NCBI GenBank assembly: GCA_030533315.1
Contig: JAUNJL010000038.1
Location: forward strand, 6,945 to 23,195
DNA length: 16,251 nt
Origin: Eubacteriales bacterium
GTDB taxonomy: Bacteria > Bacillota_A > Clostridia > Lachnospirales > Lachnospiraceae
Direction of reading: 5' to 3'
The notes beneath the pieces were generated by a model that saw nothing but the letters and a program-made list of their open reading frames with translations, was not told the origin of the DNA and ran no database searches. Positions 7,361-14,014 of this stretch are shown piece by piece (the first letter of the stretch is position 1; the number at the start of each line of letters is the position of its first letter). A program made the translations under genes and the position numbers.

Positions 7361-8537
7361 GGATATCCTCCCCTCTGTACCTTGCCACTGCCACGCAGTC
7401 CTTATCTCCTCTTCCGGAAATGGTGATCACCACGGTCTGATCCTTGCTCATGGAGGGAACCAGCTTCCTGGCATAGGCTACCGCATGAGCGCTTTCCACC
7501 GCCGGTATGATGCCCTCCAGCCTGGAAAGATATTCAAACGCATCCACTGCCTCCTCGTCTGTCACCGGAACGTATTCTGCCCGTCCGGTATCGTGAAGCC
7601 AGGCATGCTCCGGTCCAATTCCCGGATAATCCAGCCCGGCGGAAATGGAATATACCGGCGCAATCTGCCCGTACTCGTCCTGACAGAAATAGGATTTCAT
7701 ACCGTGGAAGATCCCCAGCCGTCCCGTGGCGATGGTGGCCGCCGTCTCCGCCGTATTGACTCCCCTGCCTGCCGCCTCGCAGCCTATGAGGCGCACCTCC
7801 TTGTCAGGAATGAAATGGTAAAAAGCGCCCATGGCGTTGGAGCCGCCGCCCACGCAGGCAAGCACCGCATCGGGAAGCTTGCCCTCCTTTTCCAGCATCT
7901 GCTCCTTGATCTCCTTTGAAATCACCGCCTGAAAGTCCCGCACGATGGTGGGGAAAGGGTGCGGGCCCATGACGGATCCCAGCACGTAATGGGTGTCGGA
8001 GATCCGGTTCGTCCACTCCCTCATGGTCTCGGACACCGCATCCTTCAGGGTGGCGGTGCCGCTTGTCACCGCATGGACCTTTGCCCCCAAAAGGCGCATC
8101 CGGTATACGTTCAGGGCCTGACGGTCTGTATCCTCTTTTCCCATGAAGACCTCACATTCCATCCCCATGAGAGCCGCCGCCGTGGCCGTGGCCACCCCGT
8201 GCTGGCCCGCTCCCGTCTCCGCTATGACCCTGGTCTTTCCCATCTTTTTTGCAAGCAGAACCTGTCCCAGCACGTTGTTGATCTTGTGTGCGCCGGTATG
8301 GTTCAGATCCTCTCTTTTCAGATAAACCTTTGCGCCTCCCAAATCCTTTGTCATCCGCTCCGCATAATACAGGCGAGACGGACGGCCGGCGTATTCGTTT
8401 AACAGCTCCGTCAGCTCCCGGTTAAATTCCGGGTCGTTTTTATAATGCTCATAGGCCTCTTCCAGCTCGATCACCGCATTCATCAGCGTCTCCGGCATGT
8501 ACTGGCCCCCATGGATCCCAAATCTTCCCTTTGACAT
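7353..8537 (-). CDS. trpB: tryptophan synthase beta chain
   Basis: A 394-residue PLP enzyme that joins indole and serine to give tryptophan, of normal TrpB1 length. The PLP lysine is Lys85 in HTGAHKINN, the phosphate-binding loop is GGGSNAMG (about 230-237), and the C-terminal region has the TISGRGDKD motif. The start ATG 8537 is chosen because AAGGAGG lies 5 nt upstream and the protein then begins [12 protein letters not shown]. An in-frame GTG at 8558 would add seven residues encoded by the ribosome-binding repeat itself and is unlikely. The gene is preceded by tandem 50-bp hairpin/Shine-Dalgarno repeats (8541-8657) and its end overlaps trpA. Confidence 0.98.
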   Translation of the reverse strand: MSKGRFGIHGGQYMPETLMNAVIELEEAYEHYKNDPEFNRELTELLNEYAGRPSRLYYAERMTKDLGGAKVYLKREDLNHTGAHKINNVLGQVLLAKKMGKTRVIAETGAGQHGVATATAAALMGMECEVFMGKEDTDRQALNVYRMRLLGAKVHAVTSGTATLKDAVSETMREWTNRISDTHYVLGSVMGPHPFPTIVRDFQAVISKEIKEQMLEKEGKLPDAVLACVGGGSNAMGAFYHFIPDKEVRLIGCEAAGRGVNTAETAATIATGRLGIFHGMKSYFCQDEYGQIAPVYSISAGLDYPGIGPEHAWLHDTGRAEYVPVTDEEAVDAFEYLSRLEGIIPAVESAHAVAYARKLVPSMSKDQTVVITISGRGDKDCVAVARYRGEDIHE

Positions 8538-8540
8538 GTT

Positions 8541-8590
8541 TTCCTCCTTATTGCCCACTGTATTTGGGCATCCTGGTACACCTTTGGTGT
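8541..8590 (-). repeat. 50-bp hairpin/SD repeat, copy next to trpB
   Basis: Read on the minus strand, the unit is a small hairpin (ACACC-GGTGT type, loop AAA), then a TGCCCA/TGGGCA hairpin with a 7-nt loop, then TAAGGAGGAA. This copy supplies the working ribosome binding site of trpB. It matches the adjacent copy at 46 of 50 positions. The four differences fall in hairpin loops or at the linker base beside the SD, so both stems stay intact. Confidence 0.95.
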
Positions 8591-8640
8591 TTCCTCCTTA
8601 CTGCCCACTGTTTCTGGGCATCCTGGTACACCCTTGGTGT
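8591..8640 (-). repeat. 50-bp hairpin/SD repeat, middle copy
   Basis: The second full copy of the unit, exactly 50 bp from the first, with the same order: ACACC/GGTGT hairpin, TGCCCA/TGGGCA hairpin, TAAGGAGGAA. Its Shine-Dalgarno sequence has no start codon at proper spacing behind it, so it is a displaced, apparently unused site. Confidence 0.95.
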
Positions 8641-8657
8641 TTCCTCCTTATTGCCCA
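8641..8657 (-). repeat. partial copy of the 50-bp hairpin/SD repeat
   Basis: Only the 3' part of the unit remains on the minus strand: the TGGGCA arm and TAAGGAGGAA. It lies 14 nt after the trpF stop codon. It marks the upstream boundary of the duplication and suggests an original single element that was duplicated. Confidence 0.85.
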
Positions 8658-8671
8658 TCATCAACTATATT

Positions 8672-9286
8672 TTATCCCAAGCTCCGAACCAGTTCCACGG
8701 CTTTTTTGATCTTCTCCGGATCCTTTCTTCCGTCCTTCTCCAGGCTGCTGGAAAGATCCACCCCATAGGGCTTCAAAAGCCGGATGGCCTCCGCCATATT
8801 TTCCAGGGACAAGCCGCCCGCCAGGAAAAAGGGTCTGTCCAGACCACCCGCCAGGGACCAGTCAAAGGTTTTTCCTGTTCCTCCCTTTCCCTGATCCAGC
8901 AGGACATAATCTGCGGTGCTTCTTCGGCTTTCCTCCACATCCTCCCTGGACCCTATGGAAAACGCCTTCATGATCCTGGCATCCTTCCCGGCCAGCCGGC
9001 GCAGCTCCCGGATATAGTCCTCGTCCTCCCCACCGTGGAGCTGGGCTGCAAAAATCGTTCCCTCCCTCAGCAGCAAGGCCGGGAGCCGCACCGGAGCATT
9101 GACAAAGACCCCTACCGGACGAACCCGCTTGTCCAGCAGGCACACCATCTCTTTTACCATCAATGGAGAACAGTTCCTCCTGCTGCCGGGAACGTCAATG
9201 ACAAAGCCGCAGTAATCGGGGAGAGCCTCGTTCACGGCCAGGATGTCCTCCCTCCTTGTCAGACCACAGACCTTGATCCTTGTCAT
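8672..9286 (-). CDS. trpF: phosphoribosylanthranilate isomerase
   Basis: A 204-residue TIM-barrel enzyme for the Amadori rearrangement of phosphoribosylanthranilate to CdRP. Family marks are the N-terminal IKVCGLT with the catalytic Cys7, GVFVN, the DxxxxGGTGxxFDW region (seen as LLDQGKGGTGKTFDW, carrying the catalytic Asp), FLAGGL, and GVDLSSSLE near the C-terminus. The start ATG 9286 follows the trpC stop directly (TAA-ATG), with a purine-rich GGAAGGGAG in the end of trpC as ribosome binding site. This implies translational coupling. It is a separate protein, not a TrpC-TrpF fusion as in enterobacteria. Confidence 0.96.
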   Translation of the reverse strand: MTRIKVCGLTRREDILAVNEALPDYCGFVIDVPGSRRNCSPLMVKEMVCLLDKRVRPVGVFVNAPVRLPALLLREGTIFAAQLHGGEDEDYIRELRRLAGKDARIMKAFSIGSREDVEESRRSTADYVLLDQGKGGTGKTFDWSLAGGLDRPFFLAGGLSLENMAEAIRLLKPYGVDLSSSLEKDGRKDPEKIKKAVELVRSLG

Positions 9287-10111
9287 TTAATCCGCACTCC
9301 CTTCCTCTCTGTGCGCAGCCAGCGGACCGCCGTTTAACCGCCAAAGAGCCTCCCCTTTGTCAGGACTGCGCATCAATGTCTCCCCAATGAGCACCCCATC
9401 CACCCGGTTTTCCCGAAGAAGACGGATATCCTCCGGCGTCCGGATACCACTCTCCGACACAAATAGGATCTCCTCCGGAGCCAGGCTGCGAAGACGGACA
9501 CTGTTTCCCGTGTCCACGGTAAAGGTGCGCAGGTCCCGATTGTTGACCCCGATGATCCTGGCCTTGCAGTCCAGCGCCCGAAGGGTTTCCTCCTCATCAT
9601 GAGCCTCCACCAGAGCATCCATCTCCAGCTCCTGAGCCAGCTGGAGAAAGGCCTTCAGCTCCTCATCCTCCAGGATGGCGCAGATGAGAAGGACGGCAGA
9701 CGCCCCCAGAGCCTTCGCCTGATACAGCATATACTCCTCCACGGTGAAATCCTTCCGCAGAACCGGGATCTGCACCTCTCTTGTGATCTCCTCCAGATAA
9801 GCGTCTCTTCCCTGAAAATAAAAGGGCTCCGTGAGGCAGGAGATGGCGCTGGCCCCCGCCGCCTCATACTCCCTGGCAATCTGAAGATAAGGGAAATCCG
9901 GGGCGATCAGCCCCTTGGAGGGCGACGCCTTTTTCACCTCGCAGATATAGGACATCCCCGGATTTCTCAGGGCCTGACCAAAGGTTTGCCGGGGAGCCCT
10001 CCCTCTCTTTCTCTCCTCCGCCCTTCTGCGAAGAATAGAAAGAGGAACCTGCCTTTTTTCCTCCTGGATCCGTTCTCTCGTTTTTTCTGCGATCTCTTCT
10101 AAGATGTTCAT
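9287..10111 (-). CDS. trpC: indole-3-glycerol phosphate synthase
   Basis: A 274-residue TIM-barrel enzyme that closes the indole ring from CdRP with loss of CO2 and water. Signature segments in order are [12 protein letters not shown] (56-67, with the catalytic Glu/Lys pair), VLRKDF (catalytic Lys), VNNRDL and VSESGIR, ending with GVLIGE. The start ATG 10111 overlaps the trpD stop codon in an ATGA arrangement. The C-terminal tail ([10 protein letters not shown]) extends slightly past the barrel and its codons supply the trpF ribosome binding site. Confidence 0.97.
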   Translation of the reverse strand: MNILEEIAEKTRERIQEEKRQVPLSILRRRAEERKRGRAPRQTFGQALRNPGMSYICEVKKASPSKGLIAPDFPYLQIAREYEAAGASAISCLTEPFYFQGRDAYLEEITREVQIPVLRKDFTVEEYMLYQAKALGASAVLLICAILEDEELKAFLQLAQELEMDALVEAHDEEETLRALDCKARIIGVNNRDLRTFTVDTGNSVRLRSLAPEEILFVSESGIRTPEDIRLLRENRVDGVLIGETLMRSPDKGEALWRLNGGPLAAHREEGSAD

Positions 10112-11118
10112 GCATTTGTCTCCGCGATAAATTCTTCCAGCTTTTTCATGGCAGCCCCGCTGTCGATCAGAGCTTCTGCCATGCGGACTCCTGCCTCCAG
10201 ATCATCGGCCTTCCCCGCAATGTACAGGGCCGCACCTGCATTCAGGCAGACCGCCTGGCGCTTCGGGCCCTGCTCCACGCCTGTGAGGATCGCCTTTGTG
10301 ATCTCTGCATTTTCCTGCGGCGTTCCCCCTTTCAATTCCTCCTTGTGGCAGCGGGTGTAGCCGAACTGCTCCGGCGTCATCTCGTAGGATGAAAATTTTC
10401 CATCCCGTATCTCACATACGGAGGTAGGAGCGCTCATGGAGATCTCATCCAGCTTGTCCTGCCCGAACACCACCATGCCCCTTGTCACGCCCAGATTGGC
10501 CATCACTCTTGCCAAAGGCTCCACCAGGGTCTGGTCGTAAACTCCCATCAGCTCCATATTTGCCCCTGCCGGGTTGCTCAAGGGCCCTAAAATATTAAAG
10601 ACTGTGCGGATCCCCAGTTCCTTTCGGATCGGAGCCACATACTTCATGGCAATGTGGTAGTTCTGCGCAAACAGGAAGCAGATGTTGCTCTTCTTCAGTA
10701 TGGCCGCACTTTTTTCCGGTGAAATGGTGATCTTTACGCCCAGAGCCTCCAGCACGTCCGCCGCCCCAGATTTAGAGGAGGCCGCCCGGTTCCCATGCTT
10801 TGCCACAGGAACGCCTCCTGCGGAGATCACCATGGATGAGGTGGTGGAGATGTTAAAGGAATTTGCCCCGTCCCCGCCGGTGCCCACGATCTCCAGTACG
10901 TTCATGTCGTGAAGCAGCTTGATACAGTGAGCCCTCATGCCCGCCGCTGACGCCGTGATCTCGTCGATGGTCTCTCCCTTCAGGGAAAGAGCTGTCAGGT
11001 AGGCCGACATCTGCACGGGCGTTGCCTTTCCGCTCATGATCTCGTCCATCACGGTTTCTGCCTCCTGATAAGTAAGATCCTGTTTCTTAGAAAGCTTGAT
11101 GATCGCATCTTTTATCAT
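10108..11118 (-). CDS. trpD: anthranilate phosphoribosyltransferase
   Basis: A 336-residue enzyme that transfers phosphoribose from PRPP to anthranilate. It carries the PRPP-binding VGTGGDG (78-84), the following NISTTSS stretch and the KHGNR motif (107-111) typical of the family, and has the usual length without a fused glutamine amidotransferase. The start ATG 11118 is chosen because AAGGAGG lies 8 nt upstream and the protein then begins [15 protein letters not shown]. An in-frame ATG at 11157 would translate the ribosome binding site. A two-hairpin/SD element related to the one before trpB lies just upstream (11124-11175). The end overlaps trpC by 4 nt. Confidence 0.97.
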   Translation of the reverse strand: MIKDAIIKLSKKQDLTYQEAETVMDEIMSGKATPVQMSAYLTALSLKGETIDEITASAAGMRAHCIKLLHDMNVLEIVGTGGDGANSFNISTTSSMVISAGGVPVAKHGNRAASSKSGAADVLEALGVKITISPEKSAAILKKSNICFLFAQNYHIAMKYVAPIRKELGIRTVFNILGPLSNPAGANMELMGVYDQTLVEPLARVMANLGVTRGMVVFGQDKLDEISMSAPTSVCEIRDGKFSSYEMTPEQFGYTRCHKEELKGGTPQENAEITKAILTGVEQGPKRQAVCLNAGAALYIAGKADDLEAGVRMAEALIDSGAAMKKLEEFIAETNA

Positions 11119-11123
11119 ATCTA

Positions 11124-11175
11124 TTTCCTCCTTACTGCCTGCATCTCCAGGCTCCATGACACACCCAGGGTGTGT
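11124..11175 (-). repeat. divergent hairpin/SD element upstream of trpD
   Basis: On the minus strand the order is an ACACACCC-A-GGGTGTGT inverted repeat (11159-11175), a GCCTG/CAGGC hairpin with a 6-nt loop (11137-11152), then AGTAAGGAGGAAA and the trpD start. This is the same layout as the 50-bp repeat before trpB, with matching sequence at both ends (TACTGCC next to the SD; ACACCC/GGGTGT in the distal hairpin) but different stem bases in between. It looks like an older copy of the same element. Confidence 0.75.
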
Positions 11176-11238
11176 ATGATCCGCATTTTTTGCAGTTCTC
11201 TTTGTCTGTGTGATCTATGGTCTTCGCAGCCCCTTTTT

Positions 11239-11829
11239 TCAAAGGCTCTGACCGCTCTTTACCGCTATTTTCAAAAAGTTTCGGATGATCTGGCCGCCCT
11301 GGGGCGTCATTACCGACTCTGGATGGAACTGAAGGCCGTACACCGGGTCGTAGGCGTGCTGGACAGCCATCACCTCCCCCTCCGGCGAGCGGGCCGTGAC
11401 CAGAAGCTCCCTTGGCAGGGTGTCCTCCTTCGCCGCAAGAGAATGATACCGGGCGGCCGGGAAGGGATCCGGAAGGCCCTCAAACAGATCGCTTTGCGCT
11501 CCTTTGCAGATGAGCGTCTGCTTACCGTGCATCAGCTCTCTCGCATAGGTCACCGTCCCCCCGTACGCCTCACAGATGGATTGATGCCCCAGGCATACGC
11601 CCAAAATGGGGATTTCCCCGGCAAAGGCCCGCACCGCCGGAATACAGATGCCAGCGTCGCAGGGGCGGCCGGGCCCCGGGGACAGGATCAGCGCCTGCGG
11701 CGCCATTTCCCGTATCTCCTCCAGGGTACATGCGTCATTTCGCACCACCTGAATATCCGGCTCAATGGAGCCGATCAGCTGATACAGGTTGTAGGAAAAA
11801 CTGTCATAATTGTCAATCAGCAAGATCAT
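11239..11829 (-). CDS. trpG: anthranilate synthase glutamine amidotransferase subunit
   Basis: A 196-residue class I glutamine amidotransferase that releases ammonia from glutamine for TrpE. The triad is visible as Cys79 in GVCLGHQ and His169/Glu171 in LQFHPES. SPGPGRP (about 50-56) is the typical anthranilate/PABA synthase motif. The start ATG 11829 overlaps the trpE stop in an ATGA arrangement and gives the classical MILLIDNYDSFSYN start. Longer in-frame extensions only read trpE out of frame. This family can also serve folate synthesis (PabA); the place inside the trp operon argues for TrpG, and a dual role is possible. Confidence 0.96.
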   Translation of the reverse strand: MILLIDNYDSFSYNLYQLIGSIEPDIQVVRNDACTLEEIREMAPQALILSPGPGRPCDAGICIPAVRAFAGEIPILGVCLGHQSICEAYGGTVTYARELMHGKQTLICKGAQSDLFEGLPDPFPAARYHSLAAKEDTLPRELLVTARSPEGEVMAVQHAYDPVYGLQFHPESVMTPQGGQIIRNFLKIAVKSGQSL

Positions 11830-13298
11830 TCCAATCCCTCCTCTGCCTTCTCGATTGCGTCCTTGACGGCCCGCGCCTTGTTGCAGCACTCCTGGAACTC
11901 CTTTTGGGGCTGGCTGTCCGCCACGATCCCCGCCCCAGAGCGGATGCAGATTTCCCCATTTTTTTTGTACACCAGGCGAATGGCAATGCACACGTCCAGA
12001 TTTCCCGCAAAGTCCAGGTAGCCGATGGCGCCTCCGTAGATGCCCCTCTTACTCTGCTCCAGCTCCTCTATGATCTGGCAGGCGCGAAATTTCGGCGCAC
12101 CGGACAGGGTACCGGCCGGAAGAATGGCATCCACCGCATCAATGGCATCCTTGTCCTCCCGGATCAGGCCGGTCACCGTGGAACCCAGATGCATCACGCA
12201 GGAATACCTCTCCACGCTTAAATACTTTTCCACCTCTACCGTCCCCATCCGGCTGAGCTTGCCAATGTCATTCCTTCCAAGGTCAACCAGCATATTGTGC
12301 TCCGCCAGCTCCTTCTCGTCCCCCAAAAGCTCCGCCTCCAGGCGTTTGTCCTCCTGGGGCGTCCTTCCCCGCGGCCTTGTCCCGGCCAGCGGAAAGGTAA
12401 ACAGCCTGTCCTCTTCCAGCTTTGCCAGGGTCTCGGGAGAGGCTCCCGCTATTTCAATATCGTCGCTGGAAAAATAAAACATGTAGGGGGACGGGTTCGA
12501 CGTCCGAAGCACCCGGTACGTATCAAACAGGCTCCCCTGCGCCTTTGCCCTCATGGGATTGGAAAGCACCACCTGGAAGATATCGCCCTCCCGGATGTAC
12601 TCCTTCGCCTTCTCCACCATCTGGCAGTAGCGTTCCTCCGAAAACACATGGGCCAAAGGCGAGGTGAGACGGATGGGGGAAATGCTTGCTTTTTCTCCCT
12701 CTTTGATCAGCCTCGTCATTTCCTCCAGCTTTTCCTGCGCCTTCTGATAGCTCTCCAGAAGGTCATCCGTCTGGACACCGGTTATGAGCATAAGCTTCTG
12801 ACGATCATGGTCAAAGGCGATGACCTGGTCAAAAAGCATCAGATCCATATCCCGGAACTCTTGTCCCTCCTCCGTCACCAGGTCCAGCTTCGGCTCGCTG
12901 TACTTGATGTAGTCGTAGGAGAAATACCCCACAAGACCGCCGGTAAAGGCCGGCATTTCCTCCAGGACCGGACTTTTGTATCTGGCTATGATCTCCCGCA
13001 GCACCTTCCCGGGATGGGTCACCATTTTCTCCGTCTCCTTTTCCCCCTCCCGGATCCTCAGCCGTCCGTCCGTACAGGTGATCTCCATGGTTGGCTCATA
13101 TCCCAAAAACGAATACCTGCCCCATCCCTGAGTCTGGCTGGCACTCTCCAGCAGATAGCAGTGACGGCTGGCCTTCTTTAAAATGCGCATGACCTCCACC
13201 GGAGTATAGCTGTCGGAGTACAGCTCCTTTAAAAGAGGAATCCGGCGATACTCTCCTGTCTGCGCCAGCTGTTTAATGGTGTCAAATGATGGATACAT
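11826..13298 (-). CDS. trpE: anthranilate synthase component I
   Basis: A 490-residue chorismate-using enzyme that makes anthranilate with TrpG, the first committed step. The N-terminal LLES (49-52) followed by RYSF is the tryptophan-binding feedback site that separates TrpE from PabB. The C-terminal half holds the chorismate-binding core with FPLAGTRPRG, PAGTLSGAPK (394-403) and SGAGIVADS. The start ATG 13298 has AGGAGG at 7-nt spacing. Control appears twofold: transcription through the Trp T-box leader directly upstream, and enzyme inhibition by tryptophan inferred from LLES. The end overlaps trpG by 4 nt, which suggests balanced synthesis of both subunits. Confidence 0.98.
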   Translation of the reverse strand: MYPSFDTIKQLAQTGEYRRIPLLKELYSDSYTPVEVMRILKKASRHCYLLESASQTQGWGRYSFLGYEPTMEITCTDGRLRIREGEKETEKMVTHPGKVLREIIARYKSPVLEEMPAFTGGLVGYFSYDYIKYSEPKLDLVTEEGQEFRDMDLMLFDQVIAFDHDRQKLMLITGVQTDDLLESYQKAQEKLEEMTRLIKEGEKASISPIRLTSPLAHVFSEERYCQMVEKAKEYIREGDIFQVVLSNPMRAKAQGSLFDTYRVLRTSNPSPYMFYFSSDDIEIAGASPETLAKLEEDRLFTFPLAGTRPRGRTPQEDKRLEAELLGDEKELAEHNMLVDLGRNDIGKLSRMGTVEVEKYLSVERYSCVMHLGSTVTGLIREDKDAIDAVDAILPAGTLSGAPKFRACQIIEELEQSKRGIYGGAIGYLDFAGNLDVCIAIRLVYKKNGEICIRSGAGIVADSQPQKEFQECCNKARAVKDAIEKAEEGLE

Positions 13299-13314
13299 AC
13301 AAATACCTCCTTTT

Positions 13315-13351
13315 CACGAAATCTCTGCCCGAGAGGCTTCTGTTTTTCGTG
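13315..13351 (-). other. hairpin just before the trpE ribosome binding site
   Basis: Between the T-box terminator and trpE, arms CACGAAA and TTTCGTG form a perfect 7-bp stem (plus 13345-13351 and 13315-13321). The hairpin ends 3 nt before AGGAGG. It may protect the 5' end of the read-through mRNA or tune translation; no T-run follows. Confidence 0.5.
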
Positions 13352-13364
13352 GGAAGATCACAAG

Positions 13365-13411
13365 AAAAAAAGCCCGCTCCTGACAGTGTCTGTAATCTGT
13401 CAAGGACGAGC
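13365..13411 (-). terminator. T-box-controlled intrinsic terminator
   Basis: The minus strand forms a long stem: GCTCGTCC plus TTGACAG (plus 13397-13411) pairs imperfectly with CTGTCA plus GGAGCGGGC (13372-13386), followed directly by seven T (13365-13371). Its left arm shares CCTTG with the antiterminator, giving the either/or switch. Confidence 0.93.
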
Positions 13412-13682
13412 CGATCAACATCTTCACCCGCGGTGCCACCTTGCTTTGCGGCTTGCGCCGCACACTTCTTGAGACACGCATCCGCTCCTGCACAGACTCC
13501 CATGTCTCCGGCAACTGACGTATGCCCCACGTCGCAGAATACTCGGCGTCACGCCTTTGACTGCGCCCTCCGCGGCCCATTTAACAAACTGCATCTCCAT
13601 CCGGCTCTCAGCCCCCCGGACTCTCTGTGGGCGCACGATTGTTTTTATTCCCGCTTCAACGGTTTATCTTGCTAAATCAATT
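13365..13682 (-). promoter_or_regulatory. tryptophan T-box riboswitch leader of the trp operon
   Basis: A tRNA-sensing leader that lets transcription continue when uncharged tRNA-Trp binds. Read on minus: Stem I has a short lower helix GCGG/CCGC (plus 13651-13654 with 13572-13575), a specifier loop with TGG (plus CCA, 13577-13579), and an apical TCCGG/CCGGA hairpin preceded by the conserved AGAGAG. Stem III is a perfect TGCGGC-GCAA-GCCGCA hairpin (13447-13462). The T-box GGTGGCACCGCG (13429-13440) comes next. CAAGG before the T-box can pair with CCTTG to form the antiterminator, and that CCTTG is also the left arm of the terminator. The class is certain from the T-box sequence. Trp specificity rests on the TGG and on the operon. 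Confidence 0.94.
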
Positions 13683-13688
13683 TTTATC

Positions 13689-13717
13689 AAGATATCACAA
13701 TTTTATTTTCTTGTCAA
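13689..13717 (-). promoter_or_regulatory. trp operon promoter
   Basis: A perfect TTGACA (complement of 13712-13717), a 17-nt AT-rich spacer and TATCTT (complement of 13689-13694). Transcription would start near 13682, just before the T-box leader. No operator-like palindrome overlaps it, in keeping with control by attenuation. Confidence 0.88.
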
Positions 13718-13856
13718 GTTTTTTCTCCTCTGTATTTCCACAGTTTTTTCCCTCTCCGTCCACTGGATCAGACTGCAAAAAGAAAAGGGACATTTTCTCC
13801 TGGCGGCGGTTCTTTCTTTTCGCAAAATACCGAAAAAACACAGGCATTTTTTACTC

Positions 13857-13885
13857 TTTTCAAATCCAGGGCAAAAAGGTATAAT
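13857..13885 (+). promoter_or_regulatory. promoter for the secreted DUF5722-like protein
   Basis: A perfect TATAAT at 13880-13885 has TTTTCA (4 of 6 matches to TTGACA) exactly 17 nt upstream at 13857-13862. Transcription would start near 13892, giving a leader of about 120 nt. It is divergent from the trp promoter, with about 140 bp between the two -35 boxes. Confidence 0.65.
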
Positions 13886-13915
13886 GAAAACAGTTCATCC
13901 CCGGGCCGTTACATA

Positions 13916-13953
13916 GGATCTCGCTGCGTTTTTTGCCAAAAAAGGGATGATCC
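13916..13953 (+). other. leader hairpin upstream of the secreted-protein gene
   Basis: Inside the 5' leader, arms GGATC (13916-13920) and GATCC (13949-13953) enclose a TTTTTT-GCC-AAAAAA inner stem (13929-13943). I do not recognise a known riboswitch core. It may be a structural leader element. Confidence 0.4.
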
Positions 13954-14014
13954 GAGGACATTTATCCCCGTCTGTCATTATGGATACCGCAAACGTATCA
14001 CGAAAGGAGAAAGC

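Noticed and set aside
8541..8657. CRISPR-like array
   Set aside because: The repeats are contiguous 50-bp units without unique spacers, contain SD sequences, and lie inside an operon with no cas genes.
8548..8661. Short minus-strand ORF of 37 codons through the 50-bp repeats, containing one Trp codon
   Set aside because: Considered as a leader peptide for trpB, but no SD precedes its ATGs, it changes reading register of the repeat from copy to copy, and a single Trp codon without a following attenuator gives no mechanism.
13563..13634. GCGCCC/GGGCGC pairing as the base of T-box Stem I
   Set aside because: The arms are perfect, but this pairing would place the TGG outside a proper specifier loop. 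The alternative with CCA/TGG and CAA/TTG in the upper helix and GCGG/CCGC below gives a standard layout.
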